DNA of 64,000 nucleotides, taken from NCBI GenBank assembly GCA_001314655.1, contig LJSF01000044.1, forward strand, positions 1 to 64,000, in the 5' to 3' direction. Below, piece after piece: positions 55,515 to 63,956 of this stretch. Numbering within the stretch: position 1 is the first letter of the stretch; the number at the start of each line of letters is the position of its first letter. The position numbers were made by a program, and so were the translations under genes. Source of the DNA: Rhodobacteraceae bacterium HLUCCA08. Lineage in GTDB: Bacteria; Pseudomonadota; Alphaproteobacteria; Rhodobacterales; Rhodobacteraceae. The notes beneath the pieces were generated by a model. It was not told where the DNA came from. It ran no database searches and saw nothing but the letters and a program-made list of their open reading frames with translations.

Positions 55515-56995
55515 TCGAAGCTGGCGAGATAGGCAAGCATCGCGGCGATATCCTCGTCCGAGCGCAGCCCGGCAAAGGACATCTTGTTGCCCGGCATGTA
55601 GCCGCGCGGATCGGCCAGGTAGCCGGCCAGGGTTTCGGCGTTCCAGACATTGCCGGCCTCGCCGAATTCGGTCATGGCGCCCGAATAACGGAAGCCCTCG
55701 ACCGTGCCCGGGGTGCTGCCGACGATACCGTTGAGCACGGGACCGACCCGGTTTACGGCCCCTTCGCCGACCTGGTGGCAGGCGCGGCACTGACGGAACA
55801 CGCCTTCGCCGGCGGCGATCAGGTCGGGATCGGTCGAGATGCCGCTGTCGCCGGCGACCTCTTCGGCCGGGGCCTCGTCGGCCGGCGCGTCTTCGGCGGC
55901 GGTCTCCTCGGCCGGGGCTTCGTCGGTGGCGGGCGTTTCGGCCGCGGCCTCGGTCACGGTCGCCTCTTCGTCGTCCGGCGTCACGTCCAGGACCGTGGCG
56001 CGCATGGTGATTTCGACGCTGTCCTTGCAATTCTCCATGCAGGGCTCGGCGCTGAAGGCGGGGATTTCGCCCTCGGCCCGGTCATCCAGATAGAAACCGC
56101 CTTCGTTGGGCAGGTCCACCTCGGCGAAATTCTCGTCCGACAGTTCGAAATCGTCATCGACCAGGTTGTTGACATACAGCAGGTAGGCGGTGATCGCATA
56201 GACCTCGTCCGGGGTCAGCGATTGCGCCTCGCCATAGGGCATCGCGCGGTAGACATAATCCCAGACCGTCGACAGATACGGCCAGTAGGAGCCGATCGTC
56301 TTGACCGGGTCCTCGTGGGTCAGGCTGTCCCAGCCCCCGGCCAGCACCGGCCAGCGGCCCACGGCCTCGCCGAAATCGCCGTGGCAGACGGAACATTTCT
56401 CGATGAAGACCTCTTCGCCGGTCCAGACATCGCCCGATCCGGCGGGCAGGCCGACGCCATCGGGGCGGATGTCGATATCCCAGGCGGCGACCTCTTCGGG
56501 CAGCGCATCGCGGCCGAGGCCGAAGGAGATGCCGGCCAGATCGCCGATCACGCCTTCGGAGGCGGCTTCCTGGGCCCAGGCGGCGCCGACGAACAGCGCG
56601 GGCACCGAGGTGCCGCCGTCGAACTGGCCCGGCCCGTCGTCACCGGCTTGCGCGACATCGTCCGACGCAGGCTGTTCGGCGGGCGCCTCGGCGGTGGTTT
56701 CGGCGACCTCTTCGGTGACCGGCTCCTCGGCCGGGGCTTCGGCGACCTCTTCGGTGACCGGCTCCTCGACCGGAGCCTCGGCGACCTCTTCGGTGACCGG
56801 CTCCTCGGCCGGAGCCTCGGCGACCTCCTCGACCGACGCCTCGTGGCTCATGGCGGCGTCATCGGCGGCGGCGTGGACCTCGTCGTCATGGGCCGCCGAG
56901 CCATGCTTGGCGCGTTCCGACAGGCCGACCGACAGGCCGACCAGGGCGGTGGTGGCGACGGCGACGATCGCGAGTTGGTTAGGAAATTTCGACAT
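55511..56995 (-). CDS. soxD: SoxD, cytochrome c subunit of sulfane dehydrogenase
   Basis: The 494-residue protein has an N-terminal hydrophobic anchor or signal (LAIVAVATTALVGLSVGLSE). The first haem domain follows with FIEKCSVCHGDFGE, and a C-terminal haem domain has VFRQCRACHQVGEG. It is longer than the roughly 380-residue SoxD I know from Paracoccus because of two acidic alanine/glutamate-rich linkers: residues about 50-125, with a 13-residue tandem repeat, and residues about 345-390. The start ATG 56995 lies within the end of soxC; a TTG at 57016 would add seven residues. It forms the Sox(CD) complex with SoxC. Confidence 0.93.
   Translation of the reverse strand: MSKFPNQLAIVAVATTALVGLSVGLSERAKHGSAAHDDEVHAAADDAAMSHEASVEEVAEAPAEEPVTEEVAEAPVEEPVTEEVAEAPAEEPVTEEVAETTAEAPAEQPASDDVAQAGDDGPGQFDGGTSVPALFVGAAWAQEAASEGVIGDLAGISFGLGRDALPEEVAAWDIDIRPDGVGLPAGSGDVWTGEEVFIEKCSVCHGDFGEAVGRWPVLAGGWDSLTHEDPVKTIGSYWPYLSTVWDYVYRAMPYGEAQSLTPDEVYAITAYLLYVNNLVDDDFELSDENFAEVDLPNEGGFYLDDRAEGEIPAFSAEPCMENCKDSVEITMRATVLDVTPDDEEATVTEAAAETPATDEAPAEETAAEDAPADEAPAEEVAGDSGISTDPDLIAAGEGVFRQCRACHQVGEGAVNRVGPVLNGIVGSTPGTVEGFRYSGAMTEFGEAGNVWNAETLAGYLADPRGYMPGNKMSFAGLRSDEDIAAMLAYLASFE
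56672..56827 (-). repeat. 39-base tandem repeat inside soxD
   Basis: Three near-identical copies of a 39-base unit encode EVAEAPAEEPVTE (the middle copy has V in place of the second A), with a fourth degenerate copy. They form the acidic linker between the membrane anchor and the first haem domain of SoxD. Such tandem repeats can change in copy number between strains. Confidence 0.8.
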
Positions 56996-58262
56996 TCTCG
57001 GCCTCGCCTTGTTCATTCACGTACCAGGTCTGGATACCGTTGTTGTGATAGATGGAATTGTCGCCGCGCCATTCGCGCAGCTGCGCCTTGGTCGGCTGCA
57101 CATAGCCGGTGCTGTCATGGGCCCGGCTTTGCAGCAGCAGCGGGCGGCCATCCCATTCGAATTCGAAATAGAAGCGGTGCATCGACTTGGCCATCGACGG
57201 GCCGGACATCCGCGCCTGGTGCCAGTTCTTGCCGCCGTCCAGCGTCACGTCGACCCGCGGGATCGTGCCGCGGCCCGACCAGGCGACGCCGGTCAGAACG
57301 GTATAGCCCGGGCCATGGGTGATCGGCGCCTGCGGGCTGGGATTGGTGATCACCGACTTGGCGTCCATTTCCCAGGTGAAGCGGCGGGCCTGGCCGTCTT
57401 CCAGCAGGTCGGTGTATTTGCTGGTCTCTTCGCGGTGGTGCCAGGGTTCGTCGCCAATCTCGAGGCGCCGCAGCCACTTGACCCACATGTTGCCTTCCCA
57501 GCCCGGCACGACCAGGCGGACCGGATAGCCCTGTTCCTGGCGCAGCATCTCGCCGTTCATCTTGAAGGCGACAAGGCAATCGTCCAGCGCCTTCTCGATC
57601 GGGATCGAGCGGGTCATGCCGGAGGCGTCGGCGCCTTCGGCCAGCAGCCACTTGCCGCTGTCCTGCAGACCGGCCTCGGCCAGCAGCAGCTTGAGCGGGA
57701 TGCCGGTATACATCACGTTGTGGATCATGCCGTGGGTGAACTGGCAGCCATTGAGCTGCGCGCCGGCCCATTCCATGCCGGTATTGGCAGCGCATTCCAG
57801 GAAATAGACGTGGTTTTCGCGCGGGAACCGCATCAGATCCTCAAGGGTGAAGACCAGTTCCCGGTTCACCAGGCCGTTGATCATCAGCCGGTAATCGGCC
57901 GGGGCGATTTCCGCCGCGCCGCCGTGATGGCGCTCGAAGCACAGACCGTTGGGGGTGATGATCCCGTCCAGCTCGTGCAGCGGGGTGAAGTTGATCGACG
58001 ACACGGTGTCGGCGGTCAGCCATTCGACACTCGTCCGGCGCACGTGGTTTTCGAACTTGATCGGCATGCCATAGGGCGCGACATCGACGCCCGGGCCCAG
58101 ATACTGCGACCAGGGCTGCTGGCCGATATCGGTGATCAGGGGATCGGGCGCGCCCTGGGCCTTGGCCACGGTCGCGGCGACCGACGCCGTGCCGACCGCC
58201 GCCGCCCCGGTCAGGAACTGGCGGCGCGAGGGTTTCATGCCCTTGAACTTGGTGTCGTCCAT
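56979..58262 (-). CDS. soxC: SoxC, molybdenum subunit of sulfane dehydrogenase
   Basis: The 427-residue protein has a Tat signal (KPSRRQFLTGAAAVGTASVA). The molybdopterin domain carries the catalytic cysteine in VYFLECAANTGMEWAG, and a dimerisation domain follows with LVVPGWEGNMWVKWLRRLE, TWEMDAKSVITNPSP and HRFYFEFEWDG. It removes six electrons from the sulfane sulfur held on SoxY, together with SoxD. ATG 58262 is preferred (GAGGACGAGAGA upstream); ATG 58283 would add seven residues. The gene lies between soxB and soxD. Confidence 0.95.
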   Translation of the reverse strand: MDDTKFKGMKPSRRQFLTGAAAVGTASVAATVAKAQGAPDPLITDIGQQPWSQYLGPGVDVAPYGMPIKFENHVRRTSVEWLTADTVSSINFTPLHELDGIITPNGLCFERHHGGAAEIAPADYRLMINGLVNRELVFTLEDLMRFPRENHVYFLECAANTGMEWAGAQLNGCQFTHGMIHNVMYTGIPLKLLLAEAGLQDSGKWLLAEGADASGMTRSIPIEKALDDCLVAFKMNGEMLRQEQGYPVRLVVPGWEGNMWVKWLRRLEIGDEPWHHREETSKYTDLLEDGQARRFTWEMDAKSVITNPSPQAPITHGPGYTVLTGVAWSGRGTIPRVDVTLDGGKNWHQARMSGPSMAKSMHRFYFEFEWDGRPLLLQSRAHDSTGYVQPTKAQLREWRGDNSIYHNNGIQTWYVNEQGEAENVEIS

Positions 58263-58303
58263 TCTCTCGTCCTCTTCGCTCATCTCTTGGCGGGCGCAGC
58301 GGC

Positions 58304-60001
58304 TCAAGCGCCCACGACCTCGACACTGGTATTGGGGTCGACCACCACGGTGCCGAGCTGGCGGATGTGATCCTCGACCACGTCCCAGATCATCGGCCCC
58401 TCGGTGCCCTGGTTGACGCTGGCCCAGCCGGCGACGACATAGGTCCGGGTCGGATCGATCGGCGCGCCCGTGCTCAGCAGCGTCATGTCGGAAATCCGCT
58501 CGCCCTGGGGTTTGGAAATGTCGATCCGGTAGCCCATGCCGCCGATCCGGACCATGTCGCCGCCCTGCTGGTAATAGGGGTCGGGGTTGAACAGGTTGTC
58601 GCCCACATCCTCGAGCACGACCTTGATGAACTCTCCGGTCATTTCCGTGCGGTAGGCCTGACCATAGCTCATCGAGGTGACGTTCCAGACATCCTCGCGG
58701 GTGATCGGATCGCCGGGCAGCAGCGACGGACCCCAGCGCACGCCCGGGCTCATGGCGATGTCGGCCTCGCGCTGGGTGATCAGCGCGTCGCAGATCAGAT
58801 CGTCCCAGGAGCCGTTGAAATTGCCGCGCCGATACAGAAGGCTGTCGGTGGTGCCCAGCACCTCTTCCAGCTCGGCCTGGAACGGGGCGCGCTGTTCGTC
58901 GATCAGGGCGGCGATCTCCGGGTCCGGGGCGATCACGTCGGAAAAGACCGGGATCAGCTTGTGGCGGAAGCCCATCATCCGGCCGTCGCGCACGTCCAGA
59001 TCGACCCGGCTGACGAACTTGCCGTTCGATCCGCTGGCGATCAGGATCGTCTCGCCCACCAGCACCGGTTCGGGCAACGCGTCATGGGTGTGGCCGGTCA
59101 GGATCACGTCGATGCCGGTGACGCGGCTGGCCATCTGCTTGTCCACGTCGAAGCCGTTGTGGGACAGGCACACCACCAGGTCGGCGCCCTGGGCGCGCAC
59201 CTCGTCGACCATTTCCTGCATCCGCCCGTCGCGCACCCCGAAGCTGTAATCGGGGAACATCCAGCCGGGATTGGCGATCGGCATGTAGGGGAAGGCCTGG
59301 CCGATCACGGCGATCCGGGCGCCGCCGCGGTCGAAGAAGGTATAGGGGGCGAAATCCTCGGACGGTTCGTCCCATTCGGCGTCGAAGATGTTCTGCCCCA
59401 GCGCGGCGAAGGGCAAATCGCCGACCAGTTCGCGGACCCGGTCCTGGCCCAGGGTGAATTCCCAATGAAAGGTCATCGCGTCGGGTTTGAGCGCGTTCAT
59501 CACATTGACCACGTCCTGGCCTTCGGTGTGATGGCAGGTATAGCTGCCGTGCCAGGTGTCGCCGCCATCCAGCAGCAGGGCATCGGGCCGGTCGGCGCGG
59601 ATCGCGTTGACGATCGTGGCCACGCGGTCCATCCCGCCCATCTTGCCATAGGTCCGGGCCAGGGCGGAAAAATCGTTGTAGGTCAAGGCGTAATGGCTGG
59701 GGCTGCCATCCTCGATCCCGTAAAGGCGGCGGAAATCGGCGCCGGTCACATGGGGCACCGCCCCGTTGTTGTCGCCGACGCCCAGGTTCACCTCGGGCTC
59801 GCGGAACCAGATCGGCTTGAGCTGGGCGTGGATGTCGGTGATGTGGATCAGCGACACATTGCCGAAGGTGTCGAAGTTCAGCAGGTCGTCCTGGGTCAAC
59901 GCCTGCTGCGCCGCGAGCCGGCCCCACTGGCCAAAGCCCGAGGCCCCGACAATGGCGGAAGCGGCCATGGAGGCCTGTAGGAAATCGCGGCGGGAAATCA
60001 T
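58304..60001 (-). CDS. soxB: SoxB, thiosulfohydrolase
   Basis: The 565-residue enzyme hydrolyses the sulfonate from SoxY-bound thiosulfate. It has a Tat signal (MISRRDFLQASMAASAIVGA) and a calcineurin-like metal site (LIHITDIHAQLKPIWFREP, LLLDGGDTWHGSYTCHH, LSHNGFDVDKQ and ILTGHTHDALPEPV). The C-terminal 5'-nucleotidase domain has SPGVRWGPSLLPGDPI. The start at 60001 follows AAAAGGATT. It is separated from soxA by a 179-base gap with a hairpin. Confidence 0.96.
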   Translation of the reverse strand: MISRRDFLQASMAASAIVGASGFGQWGRLAAQQALTQDDLLNFDTFGNVSLIHITDIHAQLKPIWFREPEVNLGVGDNNGAVPHVTGADFRRLYGIEDGSPSHYALTYNDFSALARTYGKMGGMDRVATIVNAIRADRPDALLLDGGDTWHGSYTCHHTEGQDVVNVMNALKPDAMTFHWEFTLGQDRVRELVGDLPFAALGQNIFDAEWDEPSEDFAPYTFFDRGGARIAVIGQAFPYMPIANPGWMFPDYSFGVRDGRMQEMVDEVRAQGADLVVCLSHNGFDVDKQMASRVTGIDVILTGHTHDALPEPVLVGETILIASGSNGKFVSRVDLDVRDGRMMGFRHKLIPVFSDVIAPDPEIAALIDEQRAPFQAELEEVLGTTDSLLYRRGNFNGSWDDLICDALITQREADIAMSPGVRWGPSLLPGDPITREDVWNVTSMSYGQAYRTEMTGEFIKVVLEDVGDNLFNPDPYYQQGGDMVRIGGMGYRIDISKPQGERISDMTLLSTGAPIDPTRTYVVAGWASVNQGTEGPMIWDVVEDHIRQLGTVVVDPNTSVEVVGA

Positions 60002-60145
60002 CGGCAATCCTTTTCGATCTGGCATCGGTGCGACGTCGGGTTCACGTCGGTCTTTCGCAGGGGCGCCGTCAGGGGCGCGACGTTCGGCGCAAGTGACGCA
60101 TCGGTTGAGTCATATGCGCGGAATTGAATGTTTTCTCCAAGAGAA

Positions 60146-60173
60146 AGGCCCGCACCGTTGCCGGCACGGGCCT
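60146..60173 (-). terminator. hairpin between soxA and soxB (possible attenuator or processing site)
   Basis: AGGCCCG at 60146-60152 pairs with CGGGCCT at 60167-60173, with an inner CCG/CGG pairing around a small loop. It lies just beyond the soxA stop (60181, leftward) and is followed by TTTCTCTT on the leftward strand. It could lower read-through into soxB-F or stabilise the soxXYZA mRNA. Confidence 0.65.
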
Positions 60174-60180
60174 GTCCCGA

Positions 60181-61029
60181 TCAGTTGCGGACGGCCGGAC
60201 CCTCGACATCGAGGCCCAGACCGCGCGAGGCGACGTAAAGCTCCAGCGCGATGAACTCGGGGCTGCCCAGGGCGAAGGGTTCGCCGCGGGTGTCGCGAAT
60301 GCAGCCGCGGAAGCGGTTGTGCAGCGACACGATATTGGCGTTCTTCAAACGGTAGGTCGGAAAACCGTTGCTTTGGCCCTGGCTAAGGTGGTCGGCCCGG
60401 ATCAGGTTGTCGTAATTGTCCTCGTGACAATTCGCGCAGCTGAGTTCGAGTTGACCGTAGCGGGTATAGTAGATCTCCTTGCCCAGTTCCCAGGTTTCCC
60501 GGGCCGGCCCGTCGATCTGCACGTCGATCGGCATGCCGCGCGACACCGAGGACAGAAGTGCGGTCATGTTCCGCATCGGCTGGCTGTTCCAGTCCCAGGC
60601 CTCGGCCTGCATGCGGTTCTCGCGGCAATCGTTGATGTACATTTCCGCGGTCCAGACCTCGCCGGCCTCTTCGTTCCACTTCGGCAGGGTGGGACGGACG
60701 TCGGCCATGTCCTCTGGCGCGCCGTGGCACGAGGCACAGCTTTCGCCCGCCTCGCCCTCGGCCGTGTTCCAGACGCTCATCGCCTGTTCCACGTAAAGCA
60801 TGCCGGGGTTGTCGAAATCGTCCATCTGCAGCGCCTGGGTTTCGCCCGTGCGGAAGGTCCAGCCGGAACGCACCGTCCGAATGTAGTCCATGTGGTCGGC
60901 TGCGGGCGCCTCGGTGGTGACCTCGATCTCACCATTGATGACCAGCTCGGCCTCCTGGGCCGAGGCGGTCAGCGGCAGCGCCAGAAGCGCCATGCCGCAG
61001 ACGGCCGATTTCAGCATCGTTTCTTTCAT
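60181..61029 (-). CDS. soxA: SoxA, diheme cytochrome c of the SoxAX complex
   Basis: The 282-residue protein has a signal peptide (MLKSAVCGMALLALPLTASA after the initiator region). Two haem motifs are ESCASCHGAPED and ELSCANCHEDNYD. The active-site cysteine ligand is in FRGCIRDTRGEPF. With SoxX it links thiosulfate to SoxY. The start at 61029 (MKETMLK) is preferred; ATG 61017 is an alternative. It is the fourth gene of soxXYZA. Confidence 0.96.
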   Translation of the reverse strand: MKETMLKSAVCGMALLALPLTASAQEAELVINGEIEVTTEAPAADHMDYIRTVRSGWTFRTGETQALQMDDFDNPGMLYVEQAMSVWNTAEGEAGESCASCHGAPEDMADVRPTLPKWNEEAGEVWTAEMYINDCRENRMQAEAWDWNSQPMRNMTALLSSVSRGMPIDVQIDGPARETWELGKEIYYTRYGQLELSCANCHEDNYDNLIRADHLSQGQSNGFPTYRLKNANIVSLHNRFRGCIRDTRGEPFALGSPEFIALELYVASRGLGLDVEGPAVRN

Positions 61030-61061
61030 CTGCGTCTCCTCCCTGTGAACGCGGCCATGCC

Positions 61062-61391
61062 TCAGCTGACGGCGATTTCCTTTTCTTCGGTGTAGACCGA
61101 GCCGTCATCGTCATACCAGGTGAAGACGAAGGTGCCGGATTCGGGCACCGTCGCCTGGAATTCGAGAAACGGGTTGGTGGAGATCGCCGGTTCGAACGTC
61201 GCATCAAGCACGTTCTCGCCGTTGAAGTCGCAGGTGAAGCGGTTGATGATCGACCGCGGGATCTGGTTGCCGTCGCCGTCGCGGCGCTGGCCGGATTCCA
61301 TCGGGTGGCTGATCAGCGTCTTGATCGTGATCACTTCGCCGGCGGAGGCATCGCGCGGGACGCGGACGCGGGGGGTAACGTTTTCTGCCAT
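61062..61391 (-). CDS. soxZ: SoxZ, carrier-complex subunit
   Basis: The 109-residue protein forms the SoxYZ carrier with SoxY. It has TPRVRVPRDASAGEVITIKT, LISHPMESGQRRDGDG, IINRFTCDFNGE and VFTWYDDDGSVYTEEK, typical of SoxZ. It has no signal peptide of its own, as expected, since it is exported with SoxY. It lies between soxY and soxA. Confidence 0.96.
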   Translation of the reverse strand: MAENVTPRVRVPRDASAGEVITIKTLISHPMESGQRRDGDGNQIPRSIINRFTCDFNGENVLDATFEPAISTNPFLEFQATVPESGTFVFTWYDDDGSVYTEEKEIAVS

Positions 61392-61416
61392 CTGTCTGTT
61401 CCTTTGCGTTCCTGGT

Positions 61417-61833
61417 TCAGCCGCCGCAGCCGCCGATGGTGACCTTGACTTCCTGGCGGGCCTGGACGAACGACCCGTCGGCCATCCGGGCGACGGCGAC
61501 GATGTCCTGGGTGCCGGCCAGGCGGATCCGGGTCGACGCCATGTGGGCGCCGGCCAGCGGGCCGAAATTGAAGGTGGCGACGCCCGGCGTCGGGTTGCCG
61601 GCGGCGAACAGCGCGATCGCGGCGGCGCCGGGGGCGCTGACCTCGATCGGCACGGTGTTGCCGTTCTCGGCGATTTCCGGGGCGGTCAGGGTGATGCCGC
61701 CCTCGCCGGGCGTGGCGCCGCCGGTGAATTCGGCGATCGCATCCTCGACCGCGGCCGAGGCACGGAACGGCAGCACCGCCGCCGCGCTGGCACCGAGCGC
61801 CAGCAGAAGGGTTTGTCTACGGGAAAAGGTCAT
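61417..61833 (-). CDS. soxY: SoxY, sulfur-carrier protein
   Basis: The 138-residue protein has a Tat signal (FSRRQTLLLALGASAAAVLP) and ends in the carrier arm VKVTIGGCGG, whose cysteine holds the sulfur intermediates. The domain is immunoglobulin-like, with PIEVSAPGAAAIALFA. It pairs with SoxZ encoded 25 bases downstream. All Sox enzymes act on this arm in the periplasm. Confidence 0.97.
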   Translation of the reverse strand: MTFSRRQTLLLALGASAAAVLPFRASAAVEDAIAEFTGGATPGEGGITLTAPEIAENGNTVPIEVSAPGAAAIALFAAGNPTPGVATFNFGPLAGAHMASTRIRLAGTQDIVAVARMADGSFVQARQEVKVTIGGCGG

Positions 61834-61860
61834 GGTGTCTCCTTTGGGGTCTGGCTGCGG

Positions 61861-62340
61861 TCAGCCGTCGGAAAGCGTCATCAGATAGGCGACGACGTCC
61901 TCGATTTCCTGGGCGGTAAGAAGCGGCGGAAGGTCCGCCGGGGCGGGCCTGGAGGTGAAGGCATCGCCCGGGCGAATGAACCCGTCCACCTTGTAGAAGG
62001 CCGGCATGATGGTTCCGGGGAAGGTCATCTTGGCATTGACGATCATGCCCCGCAGGTCGGCCTCGGTCCAGCGGTCGGCGGCGCCGTCCAGGATCGGGCC
62101 GACCTCGCCATGGAACGGATGCTCCATCAGCGCGGTAACCTCGTGGCAAGAGATGCAGTTGCCCTTGCCGCGATTGACCATGAGCGCCTCTCCGGCCACC
62201 GGGTCGCCCGGCACGCCGGTCAGCGACTGCTCGACAGAGCCATATTCGCCGAACACCACATCGCCCGGCGCGACCTCTTCGGCGAAGGCGGCCCCCGCCC
62301 CGATGGCCAGTCCGGCCGCGATTGCAACTGTTCGCTTCAT
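61861..62340 (-). CDS. soxX: SoxX, cytochrome c of the SoxAX complex
   Basis: The 159-residue protein has a signal peptide (MKRTVAIAAGLAIGAGAAFA). The haem motif is GNCISCHEVTALMEHPFHGE. PGTIMPAFYKVDGFIRPGDA and the C-terminal TAQEIEDVVAYLMTLSDG are also typical. It heads the leftward soxXYZABCDEF run; its promoter region at 62341-62486 carries the SoxR-type dyad. The start at 62340 follows GGGAGGG. Confidence 0.96.
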   Translation of the reverse strand: MKRTVAIAAGLAIGAGAAFAEEVAPGDVVFGEYGSVEQSLTGVPGDPVAGEALMVNRGKGNCISCHEVTALMEHPFHGEVGPILDGAADRWTEADLRGMIVNAKMTFPGTIMPAFYKVDGFIRPGDAFTSRPAPADLPPLLTAQEIEDVVAYLMTLSDG

Positions 62341-62415
62341 GGTCCCTCCCTAGAACGTTCTGCGCGACTGTCTATTGCGGCATACCGTAGCGCACCGACG
62401 GCCCGACTCGCAACA

Positions 62416-62439
62416 TCAAATTCATTCCTGTGAATTTGA
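62416..62439. promoter_or_regulatory. probable SoxR operator between soxW and soxX
   Basis: TCAAATTCA at 62416-62424 and TGAATTTGA at 62431-62439 form a perfect 9-base inverted repeat with a 6-base spacer. An outer pair, GCAACAT (62410-62416) and ATGTTGC (62444-62450), extends the dyad imperfectly. The inner AATTC-N8-GAATT matches the site at 63903-63920. In a related bacterium the ArsR-type repressor SoxR binds this same soxW-soxX interval. Confidence 0.82.
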
Positions 62440-62486
62440 CTATATGTTGCGGTGCAGCCCGACAATTTCACTCGGGTATCCGGCAT

Positions 62487-63053
62487 TCACTCGGTTCCGA
62501 TCTGGGACTCCAGCATCCGCGCGTGATAACGCTGAAACCCCTCGTCGCCCGCATAGCCCTCTTCAAGGACCCAGTTGAGCATGTTGAACGTGGTCCAGCG
62601 GCCGAAGGCGCCGGGCATCACGGCGGCGGCGGCCTGGGGCGCGCGCTGGCCATCCTCGACCGTTTCCGGAAAGAACAGGATCGTGGGGGTGAAGTTCACC
62701 GACCAGCTGCGCACCATGTCCTTTTCGGGCAGCACGGTGCCGTCGAAATCCACGACCTCCAGGTCGCCGTACATGTTCAGCCGGACGACGAAGAACCTGT
62801 CGGTCAGCAGGGCCTCGATCTCGGGGACCGGGAACACCTCTTCGTGCATCTGGGCGCAATAGATGCAGCCGCTCTGTTCGACGATCAGCATCAGCCGCTT
62901 GCCTTCGGCATTGGCCTCGGCCAGGTCCTCGGACAGGTCGAGGAAGGTGTTGCGGATCCAGTCGGCGCGGTGCAGCCCGTCATCGCCCAGTTCGGCCGTT
63001 GCGGCGCCGGCAGAGGCGACAAGGGCCAGGATCGTCATCAGTCTTTTCAGCAT
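62487..63053 (-). CDS. soxW: SoxW, periplasmic thioredoxin
   Basis: The 188-residue protein has a signal peptide (MLKRLMTILALVASAGAATA). The redox motif CIYC is in LIVEQSGCIYCAQMHEEVFP, and a cis-proline lies in FTPTILFFPETVED. It takes electrons from the membrane protein SoxV to keep SoxY reduced. It follows soxV (63132-63884) on the same strand with a 78-base gap. The start at 63053 is chosen for the signal sequence. Confidence 0.94.
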   Translation of the reverse strand: MLKRLMTILALVASAGAATAELGDDGLHRADWIRNTFLDLSEDLAEANAEGKRLMLIVEQSGCIYCAQMHEEVFPVPEIEALLTDRFFVVRLNMYGDLEVVDFDGTVLPEKDMVRSWSVNFTPTILFFPETVEDGQRAPQAAAAVMPGAFGRWTTFNMLNWVLEEGYAGDEGFQRYHARMLESQIGTE

Positions 63054-63131
63054 CGGGTCTCCTCCCCGGTTGGCGTTACCTTTGGCGTTCAATTCCCAAC
63101 AATCGGTTAACGGCGCCGCGGGGCGCCGGCG

Positions 63132-63884
63132 TCAGATGCTCTTGCCCTGGGTCATGGTGGTGAAGATCTCGAACCGCAGGATCATCCAGTTGGCGATCGC
63201 ATTGACCGATTCGGTGGCGATCAGCAGCGCAAAGACCAGCAGCAGCAGCCCCATCGCCTTTTCCACCCAGGGCAGGAAGCGGCGGAACCGGCCGACGAAG
63301 AGCAGGAACGGGCCGATGAACAGCGAGGCGACGACGAAGGGCGCGGTCATCGCCGCGCCGAAGATCAGCATCAGCCCCAGCCCCTCCCAGGCGGTGGCCT
63401 CGTTCTGGGCGGTCATGATGACGCCGGTCAGCACCCCGCCGACGCAGGGCGTCCAGCCGGCGGCGAAGGCGAAGCCGACCACATAGGCGCCCAGCACCGA
63501 CATCTGCTGCGTGTCGCCGGCCTGGACCTGGAACGACCGGTTCAGGAACGGGATCCGGATCACGCCGAGGAAATGCAGCCCCATCAGCGCGACCAGCGCC
63601 GCGGCAAGATAGTTGAATTCGGTCTTGTATTGCGAAAACAGCCGGCTCAGGCCGAACACGGTCGCCCCCAGCAGCACGAAGACGGTGATGATGCCCAGCG
63701 AAAAGAACACCGAGGCGAAGAAGGCGCGGCGGCGCACGCCGGGCTGCAGGCCGCCATCGTCGCGGATCTCGGCCATGCTGACCCCGGCCATGTAGGACAG
63801 GTAAAAGGGCACGATGGGCAGGACACAGGGCGAAAAGAACACGATCAGCCCGCCGACCAGCGCGCCCCAGGCGGTGACCTCCAT
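63132..63884 (-). CDS. soxV: SoxV, CcdA-family membrane thiol transporter
   Basis: The 250-residue membrane protein has six hydrophobic segments and the two conserved cysteines in FFSPCVLPIVPFYLSYMAG and AAGWTPCVGGVLTGV. CcdA/DsbD-type proteins carry electrons across the membrane. It supplies SoxW. The gene begins the leftward sox operon; the start codon at 63884 is 19 bases from the SoxR-type dyad at 63903-63920. Confidence 0.94.
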   Translation of the reverse strand: MEVTAWGALVGGLIVFFSPCVLPIVPFYLSYMAGVSMAEIRDDGGLQPGVRRRAFFASVFFSLGIITVFVLLGATVFGLSRLFSQYKTEFNYLAAALVALMGLHFLGVIRIPFLNRSFQVQAGDTQQMSVLGAYVVGFAFAAGWTPCVGGVLTGVIMTAQNEATAWEGLGLMLIFGAAMTAPFVVASLFIGPFLLFVGRFRRFLPWVEKAMGLLLLVFALLIATESVNAIANWMILRFEIFTTMTQGKSI

Positions 63885-63902
63885 CCCGCTTCCTCCCTTG
63901 AA

Positions 63903-63920
63903 AATTCACATATTCGAATT
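63903..63920. promoter_or_regulatory. probable SoxR operator between soxS and soxV
   Basis: AATTC at 63903-63907, eight bases, and GAATT at 63916-63920 match the AATTC-N8-GAATT core of the soxW-soxX site. An inner ATTCGAAT (63912-63919) is also symmetric. It lies between the divergent starts of soxV (63884) and the partial gene at 63957. The AT-rich run on the right fits a promoter. Confidence 0.78.
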
Positions 63921-63956
63921 ATGCTAAGTGTAATTTCGCGTCAAACGGTCTTTGTC

